From JBBQNR01 sp963774075 (GTDB lineage Bacteria; Actinomycetota; Thermoleophilia; Solirubrobacterales; JBBDJG01): 64,000 nt of DNA. Made by a program: the position numbers and the translations under genes. This document shows, piece after piece, positions 56,555-64,000 of the stretch. Numbering within the stretch: position 1 is the first letter of the stretch; every line of letters starts with the position of its first letter. The DNA lies in NCBI GenBank assembly GCA_963774075.1, contig CAVZDP010000003.1, positions 186,001 through 250,000 of the forward strand, written 5' to 3'. The notes beneath the pieces are model-generated. The model saw only the letters and a list, made by a program, of their open reading frames with translations. It was not told where the DNA came from and searched no databases.

Positions 56555-57558
56555 AGATCCTCGTCACCGGGGGCGCCGGCTTCATCGGCTCCAACTTCGT
56601 CCGCCACTTCCTCGCCGGGCATCCAGGCGACGAGGTCGTCGTGCTCGACAAGCTCACGTACGCCGGTCGGCTGGAATCTTTGCAGGAGGTTTTCGAAGAC
56701 GACCGGATGGAGTTCCTCCAGGGCGACATCTGCGATCCGGTCGCCGTGCGTGGCGCCGTCGAGGGCTGCGACGCGCTCGTGAACTTCGCCGCCGAGTCAC
56801 ATGTCGACCGGTCGATCGAGACTCCCGGCCACTTCATCCAGACCGACGTCTACGGCACGTACGTCCTGCTCGAGGAGGGCCGTCGCGCCGGCGTCGAGCG
56901 CTACCTCCAGGTCTCGACCGACGAGGTCTACGGCTCCATCGAGGAGGGCTCGTTCACCGAGCGCAGCCCGCTCGAGCCCTCTTCCCCGTACTCCGCCTCC
57001 AAGGCGGGCGGGGACCTGGTCGTGGGCGCCTACTTCCACACCTTCGGGATCGACGCCGTCATCTGCCGCGCCTCGAACAACTACGGCCCGTACCAGTACC
57101 CCGAGAAGCTGATTCCGCTCTGCATCCTGAACGCCCTTCACGGGGACCCGCTGCCGGTCTACGGCGACGGCATGCAGGTACGCAACTGGCTGCACGTCAC
57201 CGATCACTGCAGCGGGATCGACACGGTGCTGCGCAAGGGCCGCGCCGGAGAGACCTACAACATCGGCGGTCCCGACGAGCTTCCCAACATCGACGTCGTG
57301 CGCCGGATCCTCGAGCTCACCGGCCGCGACGAGTCCCTGATCGAGCACGTCAAGGACAGGCTCGGCCACGACCGCCGCTACTCGCTCGCCTGGGAGAGAA
57401 CAGCCGACCTGGGGTGGGAGCCCCGGATCCGGTTCGACGAGGGACTTGGTTCCACCGTCGACTGGTACCGCGAGAACGCGTGGTGGTGGGAGCCGATCCG
57501 CTCAGAGGACTATCGCGAGTACTACGAGCGCCAGTACGGGCAGAAGCTCCGTTCCTGA
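56551..57558 (+). CDS. rmlB: dTDP-glucose 4,6-dehydratase
   Basis: NAD-dependent dehydratase making dTDP-4-keto-6-deoxyglucose. 335 residues: ILVTGGAGFIGSNFVRHFLA, VNFAAESHVDRSIETPGHFI, STDEVYGSIEEGSFTE, SPYSASKAGGDLVV with the catalytic Tyr and Lys, and RASNNYGPYQYPEKLIPLCI. GTG at 56551, 4-bp overlap with rmlD. Confidence 0.96.
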   Translation: MKILVTGGAGFIGSNFVRHFLAGHPGDEVVVLDKLTYAGRLESLQEVFEDDRMEFLQGDICDPVAVRGAVEGCDALVNFAAESHVDRSIETPGHFIQTDVYGTYVLLEEGRRAGVERYLQVSTDEVYGSIEEGSFTERSPLEPSSPYSASKAGGDLVVGAYFHTFGIDAVICRASNNYGPYQYPEKLIPLCILNALHGDPLPVYGDGMQVRNWLHVTDHCSGIDTVLRKGRAGETYNIGGPDELPNIDVVRRILELTGRDESLIEHVKDRLGHDRRYSLAWERTADLGWEPRIRFDEGLGSTVDWYRENAWWWEPIRSEDYREYYERQYGQKLRS

Positions 57559-57573
57559 GGTCAGGCGAGGCGA

Positions 57574-58125
57574 ATGGGATTCCGGCGGCTCGAAACGCGC
57601 ATCGACGGCTTGATCCTGGTCGAGCCCGACGTCTTCCCCGATTCGCGCGGGTTCTTCCTCGAGACCTTCCGTGCCCGCGACTTCCGCGAGCTCGGGATCG
57701 ACGTCGAGTTCGTGCAGGACAACCACTCCCGCTCGCAGAAGGGAGCCATCCGCGCCTTTCACTTCCAGACCAGCCCCGGTCAGGCCAAGCTCGTGCGGGC
57801 GGCGCGAGGGACCGTCTACGACGTCGCGATCGACCTGCGTCGGGACTCCCCCACCTACGGCCGCCACGAGGCGTTCGAGCTCAGCGACGAGAACCACCAC
57901 GAGCTCTTCGTACCCGTCGGGTTCGCGCACGGCTTCTGCGTGACGAGCGGAGAAGCCGACGTCACCTACAAGGTGTCGAGCTATTACGACTCGGCCACCG
58001 AGCGCGGGATCGCTTTCGACGACCCGGATCTCGGTGTGGAGTGGCCGGTGGACGAGCCGCTCGTCTCCGATCGCGACCGGGCGAACCCTCGGCTATCCGA
58101 GATCGCCGGCGAGCTTCCCTGGTAG
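57574..58125 (+). CDS. rmlC: dTDP-4-dehydrorhamnose 3,5-epimerase
   Basis: Cupin-fold epimerase, 183 residues: DGLILVEPDVFPDSRGFFLE, FVQDNHSRSQKGAIRAFHFQ, AKLVRAARGTVYDVAIDLRR, YGRHEAFELSDENHHELFVP and VGFAHGFCVTSGEADVTYK. The usual catalytic motif GxLRGLHxQ is replaced here by GAIRAFHFQ; the active His and Arg remain. It completes the operon and converges on the histidine kinase with one base between stops. Confidence 0.94.
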   Translation: MGFRRLETRIDGLILVEPDVFPDSRGFFLETFRARDFRELGIDVEFVQDNHSRSQKGAIRAFHFQTSPGQAKLVRAARGTVYDVAIDLRRDSPTYGRHEAFELSDENHHELFVPVGFAHGFCVTSGEADVTYKVSSYYDSATERGIAFDDPDLGVEWPVDEPLVSDRDRANPRLSEIAGELPW

Positions 58126-58126
58126 C

Positions 58127-59854
58127 TCAGCTCGCGTCCGGGATCGTGAAGCGGAAGACGCTGCCCCCGCCGGGCGCCGATTCGACCCAGATCCGCCCAC
58201 CGTGGCGCTCGACGATCCGCTTGCAGATGGACAGCCCCATGCCGGTTCCGGCATAGGCGTCCCTGGCGTGCAGGCGGCGGAACATCTCGAACACACGGTC
58301 GGCATTGTGAGAGTCGATGCCGATCCCATTGTCGCGGACCGAGAAGCGCCAGGCGGCATCCTCGCGCCCGGCGCTGACGTACACCTCCAGCGGCGCCCCC
58401 TCGCGTGCGAACTTGAGGGCGTTCGAGAGCAGGTTCTGGAACAGCTGCCCGAGCTGCGACCGGTGGGCCATCACCCGCGGAAGGGGCTCCGCAATGACCG
58501 TCACCTGCTTGTCCTCGATCGTCTCCGAGAGCAGCTCGAGGGTCTCCTCGAGCACCTTTCCGCAGTCGACCGGCTCGATGTGGAGAGGGTCCGAGGAAAC
58601 GCGGGAGTACTCCAGGAGGTCGCTGATGAGCGTCTGCATCCGATCCACCCCGTCGATGATCGACGTGCAGAGCTGCTCACCTCGCTCGTCGAACGTCGAG
58701 CCGTACTGGCCGGCGAGCTCGCCGGCGAGCTGGGCCATCATGCGAAGCGGCTCGCCCAGGTCGTGTGACGCGTCGTATGCGAACTGCTCGAGCTCCACGT
58801 TGGAGCGCCCGAGCTCGGCGTTCGCTCGCCCAAGCTGCTGGTTGGTGTGCTCGAGGCGCTCGTTGGCGTGCTCCAGCTCGGTGTACGCCTGCTCTAGCGC
58901 CAGCTCGACCCGCTGCCGCTGCGTGATGTCCCGCGCCGCGGCTTGAATCTCGACGATGTCCCCGGTCTCCGGGTCACGGATCGGCCGCACCGTGCTCTCG
59001 ATCCACACGTAGCTGCCGTCCTTGCGACGCGTCCTGTACGGCGGTGTGATGATCGTGCGCGGGGTGTCGAGCAAAGCGATGTGCGCGTTCACGACCTGAT
59101 TCAGGTCGTCGGGATGGATGAACTCGTAGCCGGAACGGCCGATCAGCTCGTTCGGCTCGTACCCGGTGAGCATGCGCGACGCCGGCGAGACGTAGCGCAG
59201 CACGCCGTGCGAGTCGGTGACCGAGATCACGTCGCTCGAGTTCTCGGCCAGCAGGCGGTAGCGAGACTCGCTGCGGCGAAGCTCGTCCTCGGAGCGCTTG
59301 CGCTCGATCAGGGAGCCGACGAGCGTGGCGGCCGCGAGGCCGAGCTCGATCACGTGTCTGTCCTCAGCGCGTGGCTCGGCAAGCAGGAATTCGAGCACGC
59401 AGAACACCTCGTCGCGCGAGACGACCGGAATCCCCATGCCTGCCCCGAGCCCCGCCTTCCTGGCTGCTTCGGTGCGGCGGAAGCCCGCCTCGGCAGTCAC
59501 GTCCTCCATCCACACCGGCCGGCGCGTCGCCCATACCTGCCCGGGCAGACACTCGTTGGCCTGAAAGTTGATCGACTCGCTCGCCTCCCGGAACCGTCGC
59601 ATGCCTTCAAAGGGGGCGTGCCACGCGCTGCTGCACTCCAGCTCCATGCCGAAGCTGACCCACGCCTGGCCGATAGCCGCGCCGGTCACCTCGCAGAGCC
59701 GGCGCACGGCGAGCAGAAGCGCATCGTCGAGAGAGGCCGCCTCCGTGATCGCGAATGCGAGCTCGCCGGCAAGACGCGTGCCCTCGACGGCAGCGTCGCT
59801 CCCTTCCTTCCCCGACATCAACCTCGCCTCCATGTCCTTTGCCATCGTGACCAT
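58127..59854 (-). CDS. GAF-PAS sensor histidine kinase
   Basis: 575-residue cytoplasmic hybrid-free kinase. GAF domain (about 25-185, GAAIGQAWVSFGMELECSSA), PAS with PAC (about 200-320: RYRLLAENSSDVISVTDSHG, SYVWIESTVRPIRDPETGD), a coiled coil, then a HisKA-type phosphoacceptor in YDASHDLGEPLRMM. The ATPase domain follows (LFQNLLSNALKFAREGAPLE, VRDNGIGIDSHN, GTGMGLSICKRIVERHGGRI). The acceptor block resembles bacteriophytochrome-type kinases. No chromophore cysteine is apparent in GAF. No partner response regulator is adjacent; the nearest is at 63732. Confidence 0.93.
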   Translation of the reverse strand: MVTMAKDMEARLMSGKEGSDAAVEGTRLAGELAFAITEAASLDDALLLAVRRLCEVTGAAIGQAWVSFGMELECSSAWHAPFEGMRRFREASESINFQANECLPGQVWATRRPVWMEDVTAEAGFRRTEAARKAGLGAGMGIPVVSRDEVFCVLEFLLAEPRAEDRHVIELGLAAATLVGSLIERKRSEDELRRSESRYRLLAENSSDVISVTDSHGVLRYVSPASRMLTGYEPNELIGRSGYEFIHPDDLNQVVNAHIALLDTPRTIITPPYRTRRKDGSYVWIESTVRPIRDPETGDIVEIQAAARDITQRQRVELALEQAYTELEHANERLEHTNQQLGRANAELGRSNVELEQFAYDASHDLGEPLRMMAQLAGELAGQYGSTFDERGEQLCTSIIDGVDRMQTLISDLLEYSRVSSDPLHIEPVDCGKVLEETLELLSETIEDKQVTVIAEPLPRVMAHRSQLGQLFQNLLSNALKFAREGAPLEVYVSAGREDAAWRFSVRDNGIGIDSHNADRVFEMFRRLHARDAYAGTGMGLSICKRIVERHGGRIWVESAPGGGSVFRFTIPDAS

Positions 59855-60037
59855 ACGCCTCTTGTGCGCCTCCTGTAACCAGACCTCTTACGCTCCGACA
59901 CTCTTCCATGAAAGGGCCTGCAAAAGTGCGTAATTTTGCACGTTCGGAGCTGGTAGCTGTTGGTGGACGGGCTGAGCGGTTCGAGGCGTCCGTCAGCCCT
60001 GTCGGATGTCCAACAGCGGGGTCACCGCCGTCGATGT
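59855..60037. other. 183-bp spacer upstream of the histidine kinase
   Basis: The only feature seen is the palindrome GTGC-GTAATTTT-GCAC (59926-59941), an AT-rich island in GC-rich DNA that could be an operator or promoter for the kinase gene. Confidence 0.25.
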
Positions 60038-60529
60038 CTAAAGCGCGAGGGCGAGCTGGAGTGGGCCGCTGGGCGCGCCGACCGAGCCGTCGGCGCGCCG
60101 GGCCCGGAACTCCTCCAGCATCGAGAGCGCGAAGCGCTCGCAGGCGATCTCGCTGCAGATCGCGTCGGTGCGGAACTGCTCGATGTGCTTGGCCTCGTGC
60201 GCGGCCAGCTTGACGAGCCACTCCTGCCAGTCGTGGCAGATGAAGAACGGGAAGCGGTTGCGAGGCCCGGCCTCGTGCGGAGCCTTGAAGTGGTAGTTCA
60301 CCGGCCCCAAGGGCCAGCGCTCACGCCCCTTGCCGAGCCTGAGCGTGACCAGGTAACGCGCGGTGCGGGGGGCGTTGCTCAGCTCCGGGATGCCGTTGTA
60401 GGCGCCTCCGCCCAGTCCGCCGTTCTTGACGTTGACGCACACGCGGCGCATGTCGACGTCGCGGGTGGCGAAGGCGACGAGCTCCTGCACGCGTTCGTTT
60501 GGATGGCGGCTGGTGTTGCGGATCCACAT
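60038..60529 (-). CDS. putative zincin-like protein with HExxH motif
   Basis: 163 residues from the ATG at 60529; a TTG at 60592 would add a basic extension reaching into the divergent promoter. Contains LAAHEAKHIEQFR, an HExxH pattern on a predicted helix, with a Glu about 15 residues further on (CSEIACERFA) as possible third ligand. Upstream are beta-type stretches (VRRVCVNVKNGG-like, ARYLVTLRLGKGRERWPLGP). No signal peptide. It may be a phage-type or anti-restriction-like minimal metalloprotease; family not recognised. Confidence 0.6.
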   Translation of the reverse strand: MWIRNTSRHPNERVQELVAFATRDVDMRRVCVNVKNGGLGGGAYNGIPELSNAPRTARYLVTLRLGKGRERWPLGPVNYHFKAPHEAGPRNRFPFFICHDWQEWLVKLAAHEAKHIEQFRTDAICSEIACERFALSMLEEFRARRADGSVGAPSGPLQLALAL

Positions 60530-60603
60530 GCCGCGCCTCTTTCTCCTTCGAGCCGTTTCTTCCTTCCTGGCGGATCTCGTCTGCCTATGCAATGCTTATG
60601 CAG

Positions 60604-60999
60604 ATGAGCGACCGTCGGCAAACCCTTTCGCTGGGCGAAGCCGCGCACGAGATCGGCGTTAGCGTCGACACGCTGCGGCGCTGGGACCGGGCCGGCAAGC
60701 TACACGTCGTCCGGGACGATCGGGGACAGCGGCGCGTCCGGCGCTCGGAGGTGGACCGCCTGTCGCGGCGCCCCCGCAGACACAAGACCGGTGGCGCCAT
60801 GTCGCCTCGCAACCGCTTCCCGGGGATCGTGAAGTCCGTGGAGGTCGACGGCGTGCTGGCGCTCGTGGAGATCCAGGCCGGCCCGTTTCAGGTCACGGCC
60901 GCGATCACGCGGGATTCGGTCGAGGAGCTCGGCCTCCGGGAGGGCGTCGAGGCAACCGCGATGATCAAGGCCACGTCGGTGATGGTGGAGCGCGGCTAG
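60604..60999 (+). CDS. MerR/excisionase-type HTH protein with molybdate-binding (Mop/TOBE) domain
   Basis: 131 residues: a winged-helix DNA-binding domain (LSLGEAAHEIGVSVDTLRRW, DRAGKLHVVRDDRGQRRVRR) and a molbindin domain (NRFPGIVKSVEVDGVLALVE, IQAGPFQVTAAITRDSVEEL). It is a compact ModE analogue that would sense intracellular molybdate and control the modABC genes starting 5 bp downstream. The ATG at 60604 or 60598 may be used; TATGCAAT lies just upstream. Regulation by molybdate is inferred from domain and position. Confidence 0.9.
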   Translation: MSDRRQTLSLGEAAHEIGVSVDTLRRWDRAGKLHVVRDDRGQRRVRRSEVDRLSRRPRRHKTGGAMSPRNRFPGIVKSVEVDGVLALVEIQAGPFQVTAAITRDSVEELGLREGVEATAMIKATSVMVERG

Positions 61000-61004
61000 G
61001 CCCG

Positions 61005-61760
61005 ATGAGGCGACTGCTCGCCCTCCTCGCGCTTTCGCTGGTCACGCTTGCCGGTTGCGGCGGAGGCGGCGGCGGGAATGACCTCACGGTGTCGGCGGCG
61101 ACGTCGCTCAAGGACGCCTTCGAGACATACACCGAGCGCTCCGGCGACGCCCGTGTGCGCTTCAGCTTCGGCGGCTCTGACGAGCTCGCCGCTCAGATCC
61201 GCCAGGGAGCGAAGCCCGACGTCTTCGCGGCCGCCAACACGGAGCTTCCCGAGCAGCTACATGCGGCCGGTCTGGTCGAGCGGCCGGTGACGTTCGCGGG
61301 TAACCGGCTCGTCCTCGCGGTGCCGGCGGACTCGTCGGCCGTCGAGTCCCTCGAGGATCTCGAGCGGCCGACGACCAACCTGGTGGTCGGCGCGCCCTCG
61401 GTGCCGGTCGGCAACTACACGCTGAAGGCCCTGGGGCGCCTTCCGGAGAGCAGGATGACCCGCATCCTCGCCAACGTCCGCTCCGAGGAGCCCAACGTCG
61501 GCTCGCTCGTCGCCAAGCTGCTCCAGAGCGCCGCGAACGCCGCCTTCGTGTATGCGACCGACGTACGCGGTGCAAAGGGCCGTCTGAAGGCGATCGAGCT
61601 TCCGCGCAAGCTTCGACAAAGGGTGGCGTACGGCGCCGCTGTGGTCAGGAAAAGCGACCGCCCCGCCGAGGCGCGGCAGTTCATCGCCGGGCTGCTCGAC
61701 GGCAGCGGCCGCGAAGCTCTCGCGCGCGCGGGCTTCGAGCCGCCGCCGTCCACGCCGTGA
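61005..61760 (+). CDS. modA: molybdate ABC transporter substrate-binding lipoprotein ModA
   Basis: 251 residues. Lipoprotein signal with lipobox LVTLAGCG, then LTVSAATSLKDAFETY, RFSFGGSDELAAQIRQGAKP, DVFAAANTELPEQLHAAGLV and FVYATDVRGAKGRLKAIELP. The Ser residues of SAATSLKD and FGGSDEL are the oxyanion ligands. It captures molybdate or tungstate outside the membrane for ModBC. Overlaps modB by 4 bp. Confidence 0.95.
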   Translation: MRRLLALLALSLVTLAGCGGGGGGNDLTVSAATSLKDAFETYTERSGDARVRFSFGGSDELAAQIRQGAKPDVFAAANTELPEQLHAAGLVERPVTFAGNRLVLAVPADSSAVESLEDLERPTTNLVVGAPSVPVGNYTLKALGRLPESRMTRILANVRSEEPNVGSLVAKLLQSAANAAFVYATDVRGAKGRLKAIELPRKLRQRVAYGAAVVRKSDRPAEARQFIAGLLDGSGREALARAGFEPPPSTP

Positions 61761-62557
61761 GCGCCGCCCGTCTCTTCCCGCTGGCCGTGATCGCTTCGCT
61801 GGCGCTCGCGCTGTCGTTCCTCGCCTTTCCGGTGGTGGCGATATTCGTCGACGTCTCCCCCGCCGAGCTCGTTGCCAGCCTTGGCGAAGAGGGCTCCCTC
61901 GAGGCGCTGCGGGTCAGCCTCGTCGCGACCACGACGGCGCTCGCCGTGATAGTCGTGATCGGCACTCCGGCGGCCTGGCTGCTCGCCACGAGATCGTTTC
62001 GCGGCCGGGCGATCGCCGTCACCCTGGTCGAGCTCCCTCTGGTCCTTCCTCCCGCGGTAGCGGGAGTGGGTCTGCTTGCCGCGCTCGGCCCGGAGGGCAT
62101 CCTCGGTCCCGCCCTCGAGAGCGCAGGCGTCGAGCTCGTCTTCCAGCAGGCGGGCGTGGTCGTCGCGCTCATCTTCGTCTCGAGCCCGTTCTACGTCCGC
62201 CAGGCGCAGGCGTCGTTCGAGTCGATCGACCGGGCTCTGCTCGAGGCCTCTCGCACTCTCGGGGCGAGCGAGGCACGCACCTTTGCTCGCGTTGCGGTTC
62301 CGTCCGCGTTGACCGGCCTGCTTGCGGGGCTCGCACTCGCCTGGGGTAGAGCCCTCGGCGAATTCGGGGCAACGCTCGTATTCGCGGGCAGCCTGCGGGG
62401 CGTGACCCAGACCGCGCCGCTTGCGATCTACGAGAGCCTCTCTACCGACTTCACAGGGGCGCTTGCGCTGTCGACGGTGCTGGTCGTGCTGAGCGCCGCG
62501 ATCCTGCTCGGAATCAAGCTGGTCGCCAGTCCTCGCCTCGGCGGCGCCCACGCCTGA
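61757..62557 (+). CDS. modB: molybdate ABC transporter permease ModB
   Basis: 266 residues with about six membrane helices. The ABC-coupling EAA loop is present: LEASRTLGASEARTFARVAV, and LAWGRALGEFGATLVFAGSL is the ModB signature. GTG start overlapping modA. The end is 13 bp before modC. Confidence 0.95.
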   Translation: MSAARLFPLAVIASLALALSFLAFPVVAIFVDVSPAELVASLGEEGSLEALRVSLVATTTALAVIVVIGTPAAWLLATRSFRGRAIAVTLVELPLVLPPAVAGVGLLAALGPEGILGPALESAGVELVFQQAGVVVALIFVSSPFYVRQAQASFESIDRALLEASRTLGASEARTFARVAVPSALTGLLAGLALAWGRALGEFGATLVFAGSLRGVTQTAPLAIYESLSTDFTGALALSTVLVVLSAAILLGIKLVASPRLGGAHA

Positions 62558-62570
62558 CCTGGGTGCGGCG

Positions 62571-63635
62571 TTGCTCACGCTCGAGGCAGCCCACGAGGTT
62601 GGAGACGTCACGCTGGATGTCACGCTGGAGGTCTCCGCTGGCGAGACCGTGGCTCTCGCCGGCCCGTCGGGAGCCGGCAAGACAACTGCGCTTCGGATCG
62701 TCGCCGGTCTCCTCCGCCCCCGGCGGGGCCGGGTCGCGTGCGGCTCGAAGGTCTGGCTCGACACGGAGCGCAACGTCTTTGCGCCTCCCGAGCGCCGCGA
62801 TTGCGGCTACCTGTTCCAGGAGTACGCGCTCTTCCCGCGGATGCGCGCGTGGCAGAACGTGGCGTATGGGCTCGAGCGGATGCCGAGGTCAGTTCGCCGC
62901 GCCCGCGCCGAGGAGCTGCTGGACCGCTTCGGGGTTCACCACCTGTCCGAGGCGCGGCCGTCCGAGCTGTCGGGGGGCGAGCGCCAGCGAGTGGCGCTCG
63001 CCCGCGCGTTGGCGCGCGACCCCGCCGTGTTGCTGCTGGACGAGCCTCTCTCAGCGCTCGACGCCCGTACGAGGGCGTCCGCCAGCCGGGAGCTGCACTC
63101 CCTGCTGGCCGATTCCGGTGTCCCGGCCGTGCTCGTCACCCATGACTTCGAGGAGGCGTCGCTGCTGGCGGCGCGAGTGGCGGTGATCGACCACGGTCAG
63201 GTGGTCCAGATGGGCCCGCCGGCCGAGCTCGCGTCGGCGCCGCGGTCGGCGTTCGTCGCCGACTTCACGGGTGCCGCCGTCCTCTACGGCGAGGCCCGGC
63301 GAGGCCCGGATGGGCTGACGCTGGTGGACCTCGACGGCGGCGGGACACTCACCAGCACGGACGTCTCCCTCGGCAGGGTGGCGGCGAGCGTCTTCCCGTG
63401 GGAGGTCGCGCTCGAGCCGGCCGGCGCCCCGGCTCGGGGGTCCGCCCAGAACCGCCTCGAGGCCACCGTCACCTCGGTCGCCACCGTCGGAAACCGGGTG
63501 CGAGTCGGGCTCACGACCCCGCAGCCGCTGACCGCCGAGGTGACCGGGCCGGCCGTCCGGAACCTCGAGCTCAGGCCAGGCAGGCGCGTGACGGCGGGCT
63601 GGAAGGCGACGGCAACGCGGCTGACCGCCATCTGA
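62571..63635 (+). CDS. modC: molybdate ABC transporter ATP-binding protein ModC
   Basis: 354 residues: Walker A GPSGAGKTTALRIVA, Q-loop YLFQEYALFPRM, signature ELSGGERQRVALARALARDP, Walker B VLLLDEPLSALD, switch His in VLVTHDFEE. A C-terminal TOBE/Mop domain (ARGSAQNRLEATVTSVATVG) binds oxyanion and could give feedback inhibition. TTG start. Completes the modABC operon. Confidence 0.95.
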   Translation: MLTLEAAHEVGDVTLDVTLEVSAGETVALAGPSGAGKTTALRIVAGLLRPRRGRVACGSKVWLDTERNVFAPPERRDCGYLFQEYALFPRMRAWQNVAYGLERMPRSVRRARAEELLDRFGVHHLSEARPSELSGGERQRVALARALARDPAVLLLDEPLSALDARTRASASRELHSLLADSGVPAVLVTHDFEEASLLAARVAVIDHGQVVQMGPPAELASAPRSAFVADFTGAAVLYGEARRGPDGLTLVDLDGGGTLTSTDVSLGRVAASVFPWEVALEPAGAPARGSAQNRLEATVTSVATVGNRVRVGLTTPQPLTAEVTGPAVRNLELRPGRRVTAGWKATATRLTAI

Positions 63636-63698
63636 GCCCGTCCGGCCTTCACCACAGATCATCCTTTTGTATGTCATCCAAAGGGCTGAACGCATCTT

Positions 63699-63723
63699 GT
63701 TTAAGCCCGTTCCTGCTGGTAAG
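63699..63723 (+). promoter_or_regulatory. possible SigB/SigF-type promoter of the response regulator
   Basis: GTTT (63699-63702), 15-nt gap, GGTAAG (63718-63723), then the ATG at 63732. Resembles the motif at 807-834 in sequence and in distance to the start. Confidence 0.3.
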
Positions 63724-63731
63724 AAGGGCAC

Positions 63732-64000
63732 ATGGACGGAAAGATCCGGATCGTCGTCGCGGATGATCACCCCGTCTTCAGGCAGGGGCTGATCGCTGCC
63801 ATCAGCCGTTCCCCGAGCCTGCACCTCGCCGGTCAGGCCGAGAGCGGACGCAAGGCGCTCGAGCTCGTCAGGGAAGCCCGGCCTGACGTGGTCGTGCTCG
63901 ACATGAAGATGCCCGACCTCGACGGCTTGCACGTGATGCGCGCGATCTTCGCCGAGAGCATCTCCGTGAGGGTGCTCTTCCTGTCCGCCTACCTCCAGAG
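63732..64000 (+). CDS. response regulator, NarL/FixJ-like receiver domain (cut by window edge)
   Basis: First 89 residues of a CheY-like receiver: RIVVADDHPVFRQGLIAAIS, VVVLDMKMPDLDGLHVMRAI with the phosphoacceptor Asp in VLDMKMP, and VRVLFLSAYL with the conserved Ser/Thr position. The opening VADDHPVFRQG is characteristic of NarL-type regulators, so a LuxR-type HTH is expected beyond the edge. The partner kinase is unknown; the kinase at 58127 is a candidate only by proximity. Confidence 0.9.
   Translation, partial: MDGKIRIVVADDHPVFRQGLIAAISRSPSLHLAGQAESGRKALELVREARPDVVVLDMKMPDLDGLHVMRAIFAESISVRVLFLSAYLQ

Overview
The window is GC-rich (about 70% by eye) and densely coded. It looks like chromosomal DNA of a deep-branching actinobacterium, most plausibly a Thermoleophilia/Solirubrobacterales relative. 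This is inferred from gene content: a single-chain PafB-PafC regulator, an acyl-CoA carboxylase epsilon subunit, GpgS, a SigB/SigF-type sigma factor, many GTG/TTG starts, and TANNNT boxes placed so close to start codons that transcripts should be leaderless. There is one tRNA (Phe-GAA), no rRNA, no CRISPR array and no complete insertion sequence.

Layout. 1-3.2 kb: a SigB/SigF sigma factor (cut by the left edge) diverges from a two-gene cassette of secreted, C-terminally anchored proteins. 3.2-9.4 kb: csrA, then a leftward block selB-selA-moaE-moaD in which MoaD is fused to a hotdog thioesterase. A 167-nt rod-like RNA with a SECIS-like tip starts on the selB stop codon. 9.4-18.6 kb: methylmalonyl-CoA mutase large subunit, small membrane proteins, acyl-CoA carboxylase beta and epsilon subunits, and an ECF sigma factor coupled to an O6-alkylguanine methyltransferase. 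18.6-22 kb: a fold-back element, dodecin and sulfate assimilation (cysH, sat, TauE-like exporter). 22-27 kb: a membrane-anchored XRE regulator and a second copy of the secreted two-gene cassette, whose second gene is an 880-residue Asn/Gln-rich repeat protein. 27-33 kb: acyl-CoA carboxylase alpha subunit, an unusual HAD protein, sucCD, an aminotransferase. 33-36.3 kb: two tandem secreted beta-propeller paralogues, one frameshifted. 36.3-45 kb: DtxR regulator, SDR, glycerate kinase, glucosylglycerate synthesis (gpgS plus phosphatase), a DUF1998-type helicase with an apparent frameshift, an M23 peptidase. 45-58 kb: enoyl-CoA hydratase, tRNA-Phe, thiI, an HD exonuclease, PafBC, a penicillin-acylase homologue and rmlA-D-B-C. 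58-64 kb: a GAF-PAS histidine kinase, a molbindin regulator with modABC, and a response regulator cut by the right edge.

How the genes fit together. The carboxylase subunits, methylmalonyl-CoA mutase and SucCD cover most of the propionyl-CoA to succinate route, although the epimerase and the mutase B12 subunit are not here. SelA/SelB, MoaE/MoaD and ModABC together suggest selenium- and molybdopterin-dependent redox enzymes such as formate dehydrogenase encoded elsewhere. GpgS, its phosphatase and glycerate kinase point to glucosylglycerate as a compatible solute.

The most unusual content is non-coding. A family of six 62-bp palindromic elements mostly sits directly on stop codons. A triple hairpin with complementary loops follows the carboxylase alpha gene. 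The selB-linked rod RNA keeps its 33-bp stem through G-U pairs only if it is read on the selB strand. The two paralogous secreted-protein cassettes, one beside a SigF-like sigma factor and both with a GTTT-N16-RGGT motif upstream, are the best candidate for an undescribed surface system.
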